A stretch of 31,582 bases of DNA, from assembly GCA_002304925.1 (NCBI GenBank), contig DBPT01000018.1, positions 23,849-55,430 on the forward strand, read 5' to 3'. Shown here one piece after another: positions 17,727 to 25,961 of this stretch; positions within the stretch are counted from its first letter, which is position 1; every line of letters starts with the position of its first letter. A program made the translations under genes and the position numbers. The notes beneath the pieces are model-generated. The model was not told the DNA's origin, ran no database searches, and worked only from the letters and a program-made list of their open reading frames with translations. The DNA is from Prolixibacteraceae bacterium UBA1413. GTDB lineage: Bacteria; Bacteroidota; Bacteroidia; Bacteroidales; Prolixibacteraceae.

Positions 17727-19696
17727 TCCGGTACCGGGCTGAACCGTATTCCGGGCAGTTCCCGGGCTTGGCCCTCATGGAAATCCACAGGGACGAAGGT
17801 GAACATCCATTTCCAGGACTTTCCTCCTTGCGGGACTTTCAGAAGCACCTGGTTCCATCCATTTTTCAGGGAGATTTCCGAAGGTTCCCTGAAGGAATAG
17901 TTTTCGTCTTCAAAAGGAATTTCATCGCTGGCAGCGGGAACTCCCGGTTTTTTCCATACCGGGGGGCTGACTGGTTCACCGTTCACCCATACTTTTGGGG
18001 AGGTATTGTGCCATTCTCCCTGTGCGGGGAAAGGGCCGCCACGTCGCCCCGCCGAGCGGGACCAGTCATGGAAACCGATCCAACAGTCTGCTTTCTGGTC
18101 CCGGGGCGACCATATGTTGGTCAGGGCATAGACCGTTCCTTCAGTCTGGTCAAACCAGGAGGGAAATCCGAAGAAATGCCGCACATGAATGGTGCCACCA
18201 TAATAAGGGCCTGTCCATACATACTCCTTGCCACCCACGATATACCGGTCGACCAGGGAATCCTCAACGGTGAATTTCCGGCTGACCTCCCCGCCATGGT
18301 CAAAGGGGCCGATGATTTTCCAGGCGATTTCTGTTTGTTTCACGTACGGGAAAGGCTTTCCGGAGAAATAAAGGTCCCTGTGACGGGTCAGCCGCTCCTC
18401 AAATTCCCGGAATTGTCCATAAAGGGAGTCTTCGGGAGCCGGAAGTCTGGCCAGGTAGTTCTCTCCGAAATCGGCCGGTTGTCCTTTCCAGGAAGTCTCG
18501 CTATAGGTTACAATTCCCGGATATACAGGATTTTGAATGACGATATCCTGTTCCTTGCCGACGTTGTTGTCATTCCAACAGCAGAGGATCCCTCCCAGGC
18601 GGAGGGAGTCGCCGCGGGGGGCTCCGCAGAGCCTGTCGAAGTAAAGCTGACAGATTCCAGCAAGGGGATCCAAATGGTTGAGGTAGTTGAGGCGGGAGTC
18701 GAGATAACGGTGGCCGGATTTGGGATGGCCGTTGGAGGACCAGAGCTGGGTAATGGAAGTGCTGTCGTTGCCGACATGTTGTCCCGGGCGCCATACGACC
18801 ACCTCCCTGCCGTTCTCCCTGACTCTTGCCATCAGATGGGGAAGCAGGTCAGGCGCCGGACGCTCATAGTCGTGCCACACTTCATCGGTGCCCAGGTGGA
18901 TCCAGGGCATCTCTTCCGGAGGAACCAGGTTGCACAATTCATCAATAAGATCCGACAACATAACCTTTACCCGGGGATCCTGCATAGTTTCAATTCCCAG
19001 GGCTTTGCGGAAAGCCTCGCAGTGCCCGGGCACATCCAGCTCGGGAACCAGGGTAATGTGACGCTCCCGGCAGTACTTCACCAGTTCAAGGAATTCTTCC
19101 TGCGAATAGAATTTCCCGGGCCACCGGCTCATGGAGGCGGAATCCTTCAGTTGGGGATAAATTTTGCTTTCAAGCCGCCAGCCGGGATTGTCGGTCAGGT
19201 GGAGGTGGAAAAGGTTGAATTTATAGAAGGCCAGCACATCGATTTGTTCCTTCAGGAAGGGGAGTGACATGTAATTGCGGCCCACATCCTGCATGAATCC
19301 CCTGACGGCAAAGGCAGGCCAGTCGGTGATGCGGCATCCGGCGATGGTGGTTTTGCCGTTGTTGCCCGAGGTCAGTTGCCTGAGCGTCTGTTCTCCCCGG
19401 AACAATCCGGCGGCGGTAGTTGCCTGAAGAACCACCGAATCACGGGTGACATTCAGAATATACCCTTCCCCCTGATTGTAGGGGACGTCCGGCAAATCCT
19501 CCCTGATCCGACGGTATACCCTCCCCTCATTTCCGCCGGATACAAAGTCGTCGCCCGTCCATTCGACGGATTGCGGCATGGGAATCAGCGCCGGAACAGG
19601 GCCTTCACCAGAATGACAACCCGCTCCGAAACCCAAAAGGATAAAACCCACTGCCCGGAGGCAATTCCCAAAAGAACAAAATTTCGGCCTTTTCAT
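17723..19696 (-). CDS. GH20 beta-N-acetylhexosaminidase, exported, possible lipoprotein
   Basis: 657 residues from the ATG at 19696. A further ATG six codons upstream (19714) is possible, but MKRPKFCSF fits a signal peptide start better. The hydrophobic segment ends GFGAGC, with Cys27 as a weak lipobox cysteine. An N-terminal GH20b-like domain (about 35-130) leads into the TIM barrel: NLFHLHLTDNPGWR, then the catalytic pair Asp271-Glu272 in HLGTDEVW, where the usual second Gly of HxGGDE is Thr. Asp polarises the substrate acetamido group and Glu is the acid/base, releasing terminal GlcNAc or GalNAc. After the barrel, about 200 residues form a beta-rich carbohydrate- or galactose-binding-like domain (KVWVNGEPV, NGWNQVLLKV). 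The stop overlaps the HAD start by 4 bases, and it lies 64 bases behind the esterase gene. Confidence 0.92.
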   Translation of the reverse strand: MKRPKFCSFGNCLRAVGFILLGFGAGCHSGEGPVPALIPMPQSVEWTGDDFVSGGNEGRVYRRIREDLPDVPYNQGEGYILNVTRDSVVLQATTAAGLFRGEQTLRQLTSGNNGKTTIAGCRITDWPAFAVRGFMQDVGRNYMSLPFLKEQIDVLAFYKFNLFHLHLTDNPGWRLESKIYPQLKDSASMSRWPGKFYSQEEFLELVKYCRERHITLVPELDVPGHCEAFRKALGIETMQDPRVKVMLSDLIDELCNLVPPEEMPWIHLGTDEVWHDYERPAPDLLPHLMARVRENGREVVVWRPGQHVGNDSTSITQLWSSNGHPKSGHRYLDSRLNYLNHLDPLAGICQLYFDRLCGAPRGDSLRLGGILCCWNDNNVGKEQDIVIQNPVYPGIVTYSETSWKGQPADFGENYLARLPAPEDSLYGQFREFEERLTRHRDLYFSGKPFPYVKQTEIAWKIIGPFDHGGEVSRKFTVEDSLVDRYIVGGKEYVWTGPYYGGTIHVRHFFGFPSWFDQTEGTVYALTNIWSPRDQKADCWIGFHDWSRSAGRRGGPFPAQGEWHNTSPKVWVNGEPVSPPVWKKPGVPAASDEIPFEDENYSFREPSEISLKNGWNQVLLKVPQGGKSWKWMFTFVPVDFHEGQARELPGIRFSPVPE

Positions 19697-19760
19697 ACAA
19701 CCAAAATAAACCATTCCCGATATTCCTCCAAACTTCTGAAGAACTCACTTACCTGAAGGC

Positions 19761-20648
19761 TTAAGGCATGTTCTTTTTCTCCACCGTCCATACCTCCGAC
19801 TTCGAAAGTCCGCAAGGCTTGCCGGTAAACATTTTCGCCGCTTTGCGATCTTTTTTAAGCTGCCATTTGTACCAATACGTAGCCACCCTGGCGAATTCCC
19901 CACCGTGGGGTTGACTGTAAGTGCCGCCGTGTCCGACATCCATATTTGCAACAAACACGGGGACGTGATTGATTCTCCTGTAATCATCCATCCCGTTTTC
20001 ATAGGCAATGTCCGATTTGCCACCCAGCAGGTACAGTGCCGGAGTGTGTAACTTCTGCAGATGTTCCTTCCCCATCTGCGGCATCCCCGGCATCCTGCCG
20101 GTCCGATTTTCAAACAGACCGCTGTTGCATACCACGATGGTCGAAATTCTGGGATCCGTGGCGACCTCAAGGGTTTGCAGACCTCCGCACGACATACCGC
20201 TCACCGCAATTTTTTTCGTATCTATCTTCTGGTAATAGGGACTGTTGCTATCCGTGTTTTGCGCGATGGCCCAGTCAATGGCATCGAGCAGTTGTTTCGA
20301 TTCCGAACGACCTCTTTCCCGTTCCCCATCTTCCCTGGGCATGATGCCTATGGCCACAACGAGAAATCCGTGGGAAGCCACTTCGTTTAAAAAGTTGACA
20401 TGTTCCCATGGGGAATTGATACAGGCTCCATTGCCCCAGGCAATCACCGGCAACTTGTTCTTCCGGCCAAAGGAGGAGAGATCCGCCGGCCTGAAAATGG
20501 TGTGGGTTTGCAGCGATGGTTCCGTCATCATGATGGCGCTGTACTTCCCGGTGCCCCCGTCTTCAATAACTCTGAAATTCTTTTCCTGGGCAACAGATGA
20601 GCTGATTAAAAAACCTGAGATAATCAACAATAGAATAGTTTTTTTCAT
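19761..20648 (-). CDS. Exported alpha/beta-hydrolase (dienelactone-hydrolase/chlorophyllase-like esterase)
   Basis: 295 residues from the ATG at 20648. The longer open frame from 20792 runs back over the end of the preceding gene and is rejected. Signal peptide MKKTILLLIISGF...SVAQ with no lipobox. The triad is legible: nucleophile Ser153 in GMSCGG (GxSxG), Asp213 in GGKSDIAY, His240 in DVGHGGTY. The WGNGAC segment (71-76) is in the oxyanion-hole position. The layout resembles the chlorophyllase/PET-hydrolase-like and dienelactone-hydrolase branches, which cleave esters. A de-acylating role on a glycan would suit the operon but is inference. It lies 82 bases after the DUF4091-like gene and 64 bases before GH20, all on one strand. 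Confidence 0.83.
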   Translation of the reverse strand: MKKTILLLIISGFLISSSVAQEKNFRVIEDGGTGKYSAIMMTEPSLQTHTIFRPADLSSFGRKNKLPVIAWGNGACINSPWEHVNFLNEVASHGFLVVAIGIMPREDGERERGRSESKQLLDAIDWAIAQNTDSNSPYYQKIDTKKIAVSGMSCGGLQTLEVATDPRISTIVVCNSGLFENRTGRMPGMPQMGKEHLQKLHTPALYLLGGKSDIAYENGMDDYRRINHVPVFVANMDVGHGGTYSQPHGGEFARVATYWYKWQLKKDRKAAKMFTGKPCGLSKSEVWTVEKKNMP

Positions 20649-20730
20649 GCCTGATCGTATTTTATGATGTATGATATGAATCATCTCAAAAAAAGATATT
20701 TCAACGGTTTTTATGAGGCCCTGTAAGCGC

Positions 20731-22500
20731 TCAGGATCTGGACAAGGTTTCCAGCAGTTTTTTACCCTTTGCCAGCAATTCTTCCAAATCACCAGGTTTT
20801 CGGGTTACATCGAAGTTACTTATCATTTCGTTCAGTTGAAGCAGTTTCTCCTGTGCTTCCGGGGAAGAATCAACCTGCAGGGTTTCACGCAATGTTCTTA
20901 TCTTTTCGGCATCCTGAATTCCTTCAATGAGCCTTTCGAAGCGGATGGAACTACGGCCGCCAGGATATACGATATAGGTATCGCCGGCAGGCCAGGTGCG
21001 GAACCGGGAATCGAGCAGCGGCTCTTTCACCCAATTGTTGTACGCCCAGCGCAAAAAGCCGTCAAAGCCGGCAGCCATGGTGTACCATCCGATAAACGCC
21101 GCTTCGGCAGGGGCCGAGAAGGTAAACACGTTCGGAAATTCATGGGCACAACAGACATACCATGTGGTCACATATCCTTTCTGAGAACGATACACCCTGT
21201 CTTCGGCATCCACCGAGGCACCGTGAGCCACACACAAATCGGTCAGCACATCGGGAAAAAGTTTGTAGCTCTTGTGGTTATCAGCCAGCGCCACACCCAG
21301 GGTGGGTGCCACTTCGCCGAGTAACTTCAGCATGGCCTGCATTTCGGCAGGGGCCCGCTCATCCATGGCGATCCGGGTAATCTCCTTCCATCCTTTCTGC
21401 TCGAGATGGCTGATAAAATCGTTCAGAAAGGGTTTCCACAAATCGGCATATTCCTGGGTTCCGGGAGCGGCGGATACTTTTATTTCCTTGTTCTGTTGTT
21501 CGTCATAATAAAACAGAAAATTCCCCCAGGGGACCATCGAATAGCAATTGATCTGTCCACGGATACCCAGATCCATCATAAACTCCACCCACCGGTCAAA
21601 AACTGTGTAATCGTATACCCAGGTGGAATCGCTTTTCCTGGTCCACCCGATCATGGAATCATAGGGATCTTCCGTCTGGCTGTTCCAGGGATCCTTATTG
21701 AGGGTAGCTGTGATCACCTTTTGCCCGGCATCGGCAAGCATCTTCATGACGGGGTACAACGCCTTCCAATGGGCCTCTGACCAAGGTTCCACCCCTTCGA
21801 CACGCGCCACAGCATATGGATTCTGCCACAAGTCAAGATGGAATTTCCATTCTGCAGGCGATGGAAGCACCTGCGGAAGCACCTCAAGTGTAAGGGTAAA
21901 ATCCCGGCTCTTCTCTCCCCTTGCCAGCAGTTGCAAAGTAGAGGTGTATACACCTTCAGCTGCATCAGCGGCCACATCGATGGTTATCCATACCGGACAG
22001 GCTGTAATGGGTGCCATATCAAAACAGGAAATATCATCAAGCAGGTCGGCACTCAGAGAGCTGGCGTAGTCTTTTGGATCCCGTTTGCTGCACCCGTCGG
22101 CGAATTCATCGGTAATGACATATCGTACGAACCATGCCTGAGCCGATTGTGCCGGAATGATTTTCCCGTCGGAAGAAACAAAATCAGAAAAGCGGAAGCG
22201 TACCTGCCTCACACTATCCTTACTCCAAAGGACCAATTGAGCCGAAACACGCTCGCCCTTCCAGGCAGACCCACTCCATGCCTCATTTCCTTCAACGTCC
22301 GGAATCTCATGCTTCTCATAGCGGTGGTCGATACTTCCAAAGGAGGCGTGCAGTCCGCCGTCTACGGTATTCCAGTCGGAAATGACCGTAACGGGGATAT
22401 TGGCTTCGGCATAGGTTTGACAACCGTCAGGCTTCTGCCCGGAGGATGTGCATCCGGCTATCCACAGGACAACCAGGACAAAAGGAAAAAATTTGATCAT
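20731..22500 (-). CDS. DUF4091-like glycoside-hydrolase-type lipoprotein
   Basis: 589 residues from the ATG at 22500. The longer frame to 22554 adds 18 residues ahead of an obvious lipoprotein signal. MIKFFPFVLVVLWIAGC has a good lipobox (IAGC, Cys17), giving a lipidated periplasmic or outer-membrane protein. An N-terminal beta-sandwich (about 30-220) precedes a TIM-barrel-like region with HLDLWQNPY, RIAMDER and FLRWAYNNW, and a C-terminal segment (YPGGRSSIRFERLIEGIQDAEKIR) typical of PF13320/DUF4091 proteins. These are predicted glycoside hydrolases found in Bacteroidetes polysaccharide clusters. The acidic pair in MDER is a candidate catalytic site by position only. It is probably the first gene of the operon with the esterase, GH20 and HAD genes. 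Confidence 0.82.
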   Translation of the reverse strand: MIKFFPFVLVVLWIAGCTSSGQKPDGCQTYAEANIPVTVISDWNTVDGGLHASFGSIDHRYEKHEIPDVEGNEAWSGSAWKGERVSAQLVLWSKDSVRQVRFRFSDFVSSDGKIIPAQSAQAWFVRYVITDEFADGCSKRDPKDYASSLSADLLDDISCFDMAPITACPVWITIDVAADAAEGVYTSTLQLLARGEKSRDFTLTLEVLPQVLPSPAEWKFHLDLWQNPYAVARVEGVEPWSEAHWKALYPVMKMLADAGQKVITATLNKDPWNSQTEDPYDSMIGWTRKSDSTWVYDYTVFDRWVEFMMDLGIRGQINCYSMVPWGNFLFYYDEQQNKEIKVSAAPGTQEYADLWKPFLNDFISHLEQKGWKEITRIAMDERAPAEMQAMLKLLGEVAPTLGVALADNHKSYKLFPDVLTDLCVAHGASVDAEDRVYRSQKGYVTTWYVCCAHEFPNVFTFSAPAEAAFIGWYTMAAGFDGFLRWAYNNWVKEPLLDSRFRTWPAGDTYIVYPGGRSSIRFERLIEGIQDAEKIRTLRETLQVDSSPEAQEKLLQLNEMISNFDVTRKPGDLEELLAKGKKLLETLSRS

Positions 22501-22610
22501 ATATTCATGTTTTACAGAGTTAGGAAAAGCTGAAAAGCTCAAGTGACCAGTCATAGGATTCGCCCCATGTTTCAGTGATTACGGACTATCCTCAAAACCG
22601 GCAACACGGA

Positions 22611-22618
22611 CAAAGTTA
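22611..22618 (-). promoter_or_regulatory. -7 promoter element for the DUF4091/esterase/GH20/HAD operon
   Basis: Minus-strand TAACTTTG matches TAnnTTTG exactly in the 200-base gap after the T9SS protein gene, 110 bases upstream of the ATG at 22500. No clear -33 was found. It would allow the four downstream genes to be transcribed together. Confidence 0.38.
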
Positions 22619-22700
22619 ATAATATAAAGTTTCGGCCGGCAGTTCCCTTGCCAGCAAAAGTGCAATTGAGATCAGTGTATTTCTGTCTTGTAAGTTGTAG

Positions 22701-23843
22701 CTATTCTTTGATGATTTTGCTGTATTCAGTAAAATCGATATTTCCCAATCTAACCAGATACAAACCTGAAGCCAGGTTTCCTGTCTGAACCGTGGTTTTC
22801 CCTGATACAGTCCCCTGAATGACAACCTGCCCGCAGGCATTCAGCAATTCGAAGTCTTTACTGTTTCCGTTTGTTTCAATGATCAATTCCTGAGAGAAGG
22901 GATTAGGATAAATTCTGTAAGCCGTTTCGACATTCCGGTCATGAATTCCGCTGATGCCTTCCCAATTGGCCAGTCTTGTCCAGAGGTGCCATGCAGCAAA
23001 TCCTTTGAGATTCCCGTTCAGTGACTGGCTGTGTGCAGTGGAGCAGGCATACCATTCCACATCGACCTTGTGTGAATTCTGCCATTCGACAGCCCAGTTT
23101 TTATCCCGTGAACCATTTCCATCGGAATCATAATCACAGTTATCATTCGCCATTAACAACATATAATTTACCTGGCCGTCAGGATCATAGCTTTCAATAT
23201 CGGCAAAATCATAGAGGATTTTTTTATTGGTCCAACAATAGTTGCGGATTTGTTCATTCCTGATATGAAGATTCCCGCCTGCACCAGTCCCGTCGAGATG
23301 TCCTGTCATATAGACGAATTTAATTCCCGGGTAATCTTTTTCCAGCTGCGACATTGGTGCAAGGTAATTGGTGATCAAGGACGCTTCAGTTTGAGATGAA
23401 ACCTGACCGCACCATGACCAAACGATGACGTTAACATCGGCATGGGCCCCTGTACCACGGCCGGTAGCCTGGTTCGGGGCGCCAAGATAAGTGCGGGTAT
23501 TGTTCACCCAATCGGGATAGTATCCAACATCCCCTGCCATTGCCTGATCGTGCAGATCCAGTGCATCTCCTGAACCTCCGTTGTTGAAACTGAAAACATT
23601 CATGGGCAGTCTTAACCCGGATCCTCCTGCATTTGCATAAGGAATTAATCCGGTCATACCGCTGACCAGTTGACTCCCGTGCGAGGTATGACCATACGCG
23701 ATATGAAGGTCGGCTTTTGCTGCCAGGATAGCTTCCAGAGGAATGGCGGAAATTTCAGTGCAGTGATGGTCGATGATGATCTGTGCATTCACCATGCAAA
23801 TTGTATTAAAGTTCAGCAATATAAATAGAAACTGTTTTTTCAT
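22701..23843 (-). CDS. T9SS-secreted protein with uncharacterised conserved N-terminal domain and type A sorting domain
   Basis: 380 residues. Signal peptide MKKQFLFILL...MVNAQ (1-21), then a domain I do not recognise (about 22-300), then a type IX secretion type A C-terminal domain (311-380) with YPNPF, a LLNACGQVV strand and GLYLVRL. The passenger carries clustered histidine-, acid- and cysteine-containing motifs: GHTSHGSQL (51-59), WSWCGQ (142-147), TGHLDG (180-185), DFADIE (212-217). A DxDxDG calcium-loop-like stretch has Asp237, Asp239 and Asp241. CSTAHSQ (267-273) follows. This looks like an enzyme active site (hydrolase or metal-dependent), but the chemistry is not assigned. T9SS cargo is surface-anchored or released. 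A 10-bp palindrome ATGATATCAT (23906-23915) lies upstream, with a near-consensus -7 (TAATTTTA) beside it. Confidence 0.85.
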   Translation of the reverse strand: MKKQFLFILLNFNTICMVNAQIIIDHHCTEISAIPLEAILAAKADLHIAYGHTSHGSQLVSGMTGLIPYANAGGSGLRLPMNVFSFNNGGSGDALDLHDQAMAGDVGYYPDWVNNTRTYLGAPNQATGRGTGAHADVNVIVWSWCGQVSSQTEASLITNYLAPMSQLEKDYPGIKFVYMTGHLDGTGAGGNLHIRNEQIRNYCWTNKKILYDFADIESYDPDGQVNYMLLMANDNCDYDSDGNGSRDKNWAVEWQNSHKVDVEWYACSTAHSQSLNGNLKGFAAWHLWTRLANWEGISGIHDRNVETAYRIYPNPFSQELIIETNGNSKDFELLNACGQVVIQGTVSGKTTVQTGNLASGLYLVRLGNIDFTEYSKIIKE

Positions 23844-23973
23844 AGCCCGGGCAGATAATTTGGTCCCTAAATCCGTGAATTATTTGATCTGCATAAAATT
23901 AAGACATGATATCATAGGTCAGGATTCCCCAGGGATAAAAACATTCAGCCTAAATCAATTGTCGTCATTTTAA

Positions 23974-24702
23974 TCAGATATTCTTATACACCTCCTCAAA
24001 GGGTACCCTAAACCTTTCTCCCCAAATTCCGCGTGTTCCTTTTCTGATTCCGCATGGAATTACCATATTGATTTCAGCGCTGCAAGGAAGTTTGAGTAAC
24101 TTTTGGACCCTACGGCTGTCAAACCCTTCCAACGGACAGGTGTCATAACCTATTTCTGCCATAGCCATCATAAAAGTCTGTGCTGCCAGACCACAGGTTT
24201 TATGCACAACCACTCGCATATCACTTTCTGAAACTGATGTGACCATTGGACGGAACAGAGAGATAGATGTAGCGAGAATCTTCCTAAAAAATCCGAGTAG
24301 TCTAAAAAAACGACTGTACATAAACGGCATCAGGCGGTTATAGTAAATTTGCCGATCTTTCCATCGTCTTTCTTGTTTCTCTGGTGGACTATATCGGGCA
24401 ATATTCTCTTTTTCAAATTCCAAAATAGCTTTTGAGCGTTTACGGTGTAAATCACGGCGAGTTATGAAGACTACAATTTGTTTAGCTGTTTTCGTTGCAT
24501 TCTGATCCAGACAAGCATGAGATATTTTTTTTAATATCTCTGAGTCAGTAATATGATAAAACTCCCATAGTTGCATATTGGAACTGTTTGGAGCAAGCGT
24601 TGCCAGTTCGATACAGCGCTTTACCTTTTCAGTGTCCAGCTCTTTTGATTCGTCGAAATATCTAACGGAACGACGGTATTCCAGTATTTCTTGTAATGAC
24701 AT
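23974..24702 (-). CDS. Nitroreductase-family flavoprotein
   Basis: 242 residues, ordinary for FMN-dependent nitroreductases. The N-terminus has the family signature RRSVRYFDESKELD, followed by LATLAPNSSNMQLWEF (flavin-binding loop; the first part is the RRS/SVR motif). The C-terminal half has GLAAQTFMMAMAEIGYDTCPLEGFD, matching the family helix and the substrate/flavin edge. The middle (about 90-150) contains an extra basic and aromatic insertion (RLMPFMYSRFFRLLGFF) that looks membrane-interacting and is longer than in minimal nitroreductases. Such enzymes reduce nitro compounds, quinones or flavins using NAD(P)H; the natural substrate is unknown. It follows the alpha/beta hydrolase by 30 bases, so it is likely co-transcribed. 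No Shine-Dalgarno. AT-rich compared with genes left of 23.8 kb. Confidence 0.9.
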   Translation of the reverse strand: MSLQEILEYRRSVRYFDESKELDTEKVKRCIELATLAPNSSNMQLWEFYHITDSEILKKISHACLDQNATKTAKQIVVFITRRDLHRKRSKAILEFEKENIARYSPPEKQERRWKDRQIYYNRLMPFMYSRFFRLLGFFRKILATSISLFRPMVTSVSESDMRVVVHKTCGLAAQTFMMAMAEIGYDTCPLEGFDSRRVQKLLKLPCSAEINMVIPCGIRKGTRGIWGERFRVPFEEVYKNI

Positions 24703-24732
24703 TCTATTTAATATTAATGGTTGATAAATTAT

Positions 24733-25842
24733 TTAATCACCAATTCGTTCAATAAATTGAATGATTTCGTTGTTTAATTCTTCTGAATATTCCATGGGTA
24801 ACGAATGAGTGGCGTTTTTCCATAGTTTAGCAGTTAAGTGTTTAACATTTTTTTCTGCCACTTCTATAGCCTTAACAGAATTATGAATACTACTATTATA
24901 AGCAAAAGCGACATATACAGGGAACCCCCATTTTTGCATTTGTTGCTCACTAATCATTTTTGGCACAGGTAATTTAGAAAAATAATGATTTGCTCCAATG
25001 TCAATCATTTTTACCACAGGGTCGGTTGTATCAATGGTTTGCGAACCGCTTATTTCTTTCAATAGTCCCTGTCTCCACTTTTTTGGCAAAAACCGCATAT
25101 TGTAGGGTATCGATTTTAATACTACAGTTAGTTTTATCATCTGAAATGTGAAAACAGGCTCAATCAGAATCAAAGAGGCAACTTTTTGAGGATAAAATGA
25201 AGCGTAATTAGCCGATAACCAACCTCCAAACGAATGTCCTATTATGTGTGCTTTCGTCAGATGAAGATTTTCTATCGTTTCATTTATCCATTTCGCCTGG
25301 TCAGAACCATTATTAATTGGACTGTTTTGTTCACCCAATCCGGCATCTCCCAAAGCATCGATGGCGTATAGGGTTCGATTTTTATATAAACCGGGAATAT
25401 TGGCATACCACATAGGTGTACCCGAAGACCTGCCAGGCAAGAGAAGTATCGGACTTTTATGATTTGCATGATTATTTTTCCAACAATAACCTTGTACCGT
25501 TCCAAATGAAGTTTTTATTCTTATCGATTCGGCTTCAGGCATTGTTCGCAGTGCTCTTTCGTATGCCTCCTGGTATTCCTGTTGCTTTTCAACAGAACTC
25601 CATTTACCAATTAATTGCTTCATAATTAATTTTGACTTTGTATTTTTCCGCTTCTGAACGAGCGAAAAGGTTACAAAACCCGCCACTACAAATGCCAAGA
25701 CGAAATCATGATCTCTGAAAACTCCTAATAAACCATCTTCAACAGGAAGTTTACCCGTTAAGAGCCTTAAAACCCATATAAGCACCAGATATAGTGCAAA
25801 AACGGCCACAGCAGAAAAAACCAAAAATAGTTTTGATTTCAT
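24733..25842 (-). CDS. Membrane-anchored alpha/beta-hydrolase
   Basis: 369 residues from the ATG at 25842. An ATG nine codons upstream (25869) is open but only two bases from an exact -7 element, so the inner start is preferred. Two N-terminal membrane helices (VFALYLVLIWVLRLL and FVLAFVVAGFVTFSLV) anchor a C-terminal alpha/beta-hydrolase domain. Visible: LLLPGRSSG in the oxyanion-loop region, nucleophile Ser204 in GHSFGG, catalytic His346 in NATHSLPME. The acid after strand 7, usually Asp or Glu, falls in a stretch reading FAYNSSIHN and is not evident, so the triad may be atypical. The fold suits esterases, thioesterases and lipases; the substrate is unknown. It is followed by the nitroreductase gene after 30 bases. 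Confidence 0.85.
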   Translation of the reverse strand: MKSKLFLVFSAVAVFALYLVLIWVLRLLTGKLPVEDGLLGVFRDHDFVLAFVVAGFVTFSLVQKRKNTKSKLIMKQLIGKWSSVEKQQEYQEAYERALRTMPEAESIRIKTSFGTVQGYCWKNNHANHKSPILLLPGRSSGTPMWYANIPGLYKNRTLYAIDALGDAGLGEQNSPINNGSDQAKWINETIENLHLTKAHIIGHSFGGWLSANYASFYPQKVASLILIEPVFTFQMIKLTVVLKSIPYNMRFLPKKWRQGLLKEISGSQTIDTTDPVVKMIDIGANHYFSKLPVPKMISEQQMQKWGFPVYVAFAYNSSIHNSVKAIEVAEKNVKHLTAKLWKNATHSLPMEYSEELNNEIIQFIERIGD

Positions 25843-25871
25843 ACTCTTAAATTTATTAATTTTTCGCAAAG

Positions 25872-25879
25872 CAAAAGTA
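25872..25879 (-). promoter_or_regulatory. -7 promoter element for the hydrolase-nitroreductase pair
   Basis: Minus-strand TACTTTTG is an exact TAnnTTTG match 29 bases before the ATG at 25842. No TTTG was found at the -33 spacing. Its position helps decide the start codon of the hydrolase. Confidence 0.45.
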
Positions 25880-25961
25880 AGTTTTTTATGTATTATCCTG
25901 ATTCAGGTTGACTCGGGGCTTTTTCTTATTTATCCTCTTTTGTGAAATTTTATCCGATTCC

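Noticed and set aside
17768..19267. Long open frame (499 codons) on the plus strand opposite GH20
   Set aside because: Antisense shadow. The minus-strand frame carries GH20 catalytic motifs throughout, and the antisense product shows no family features.
20649..20792. Upstream extension of the esterase frame
   Set aside because: It overlaps the last 62 bases of the DUF4091-like coding sequence, is tryptophan- and cysteine-rich, and lies before a complete signal peptide beginning at 20648.
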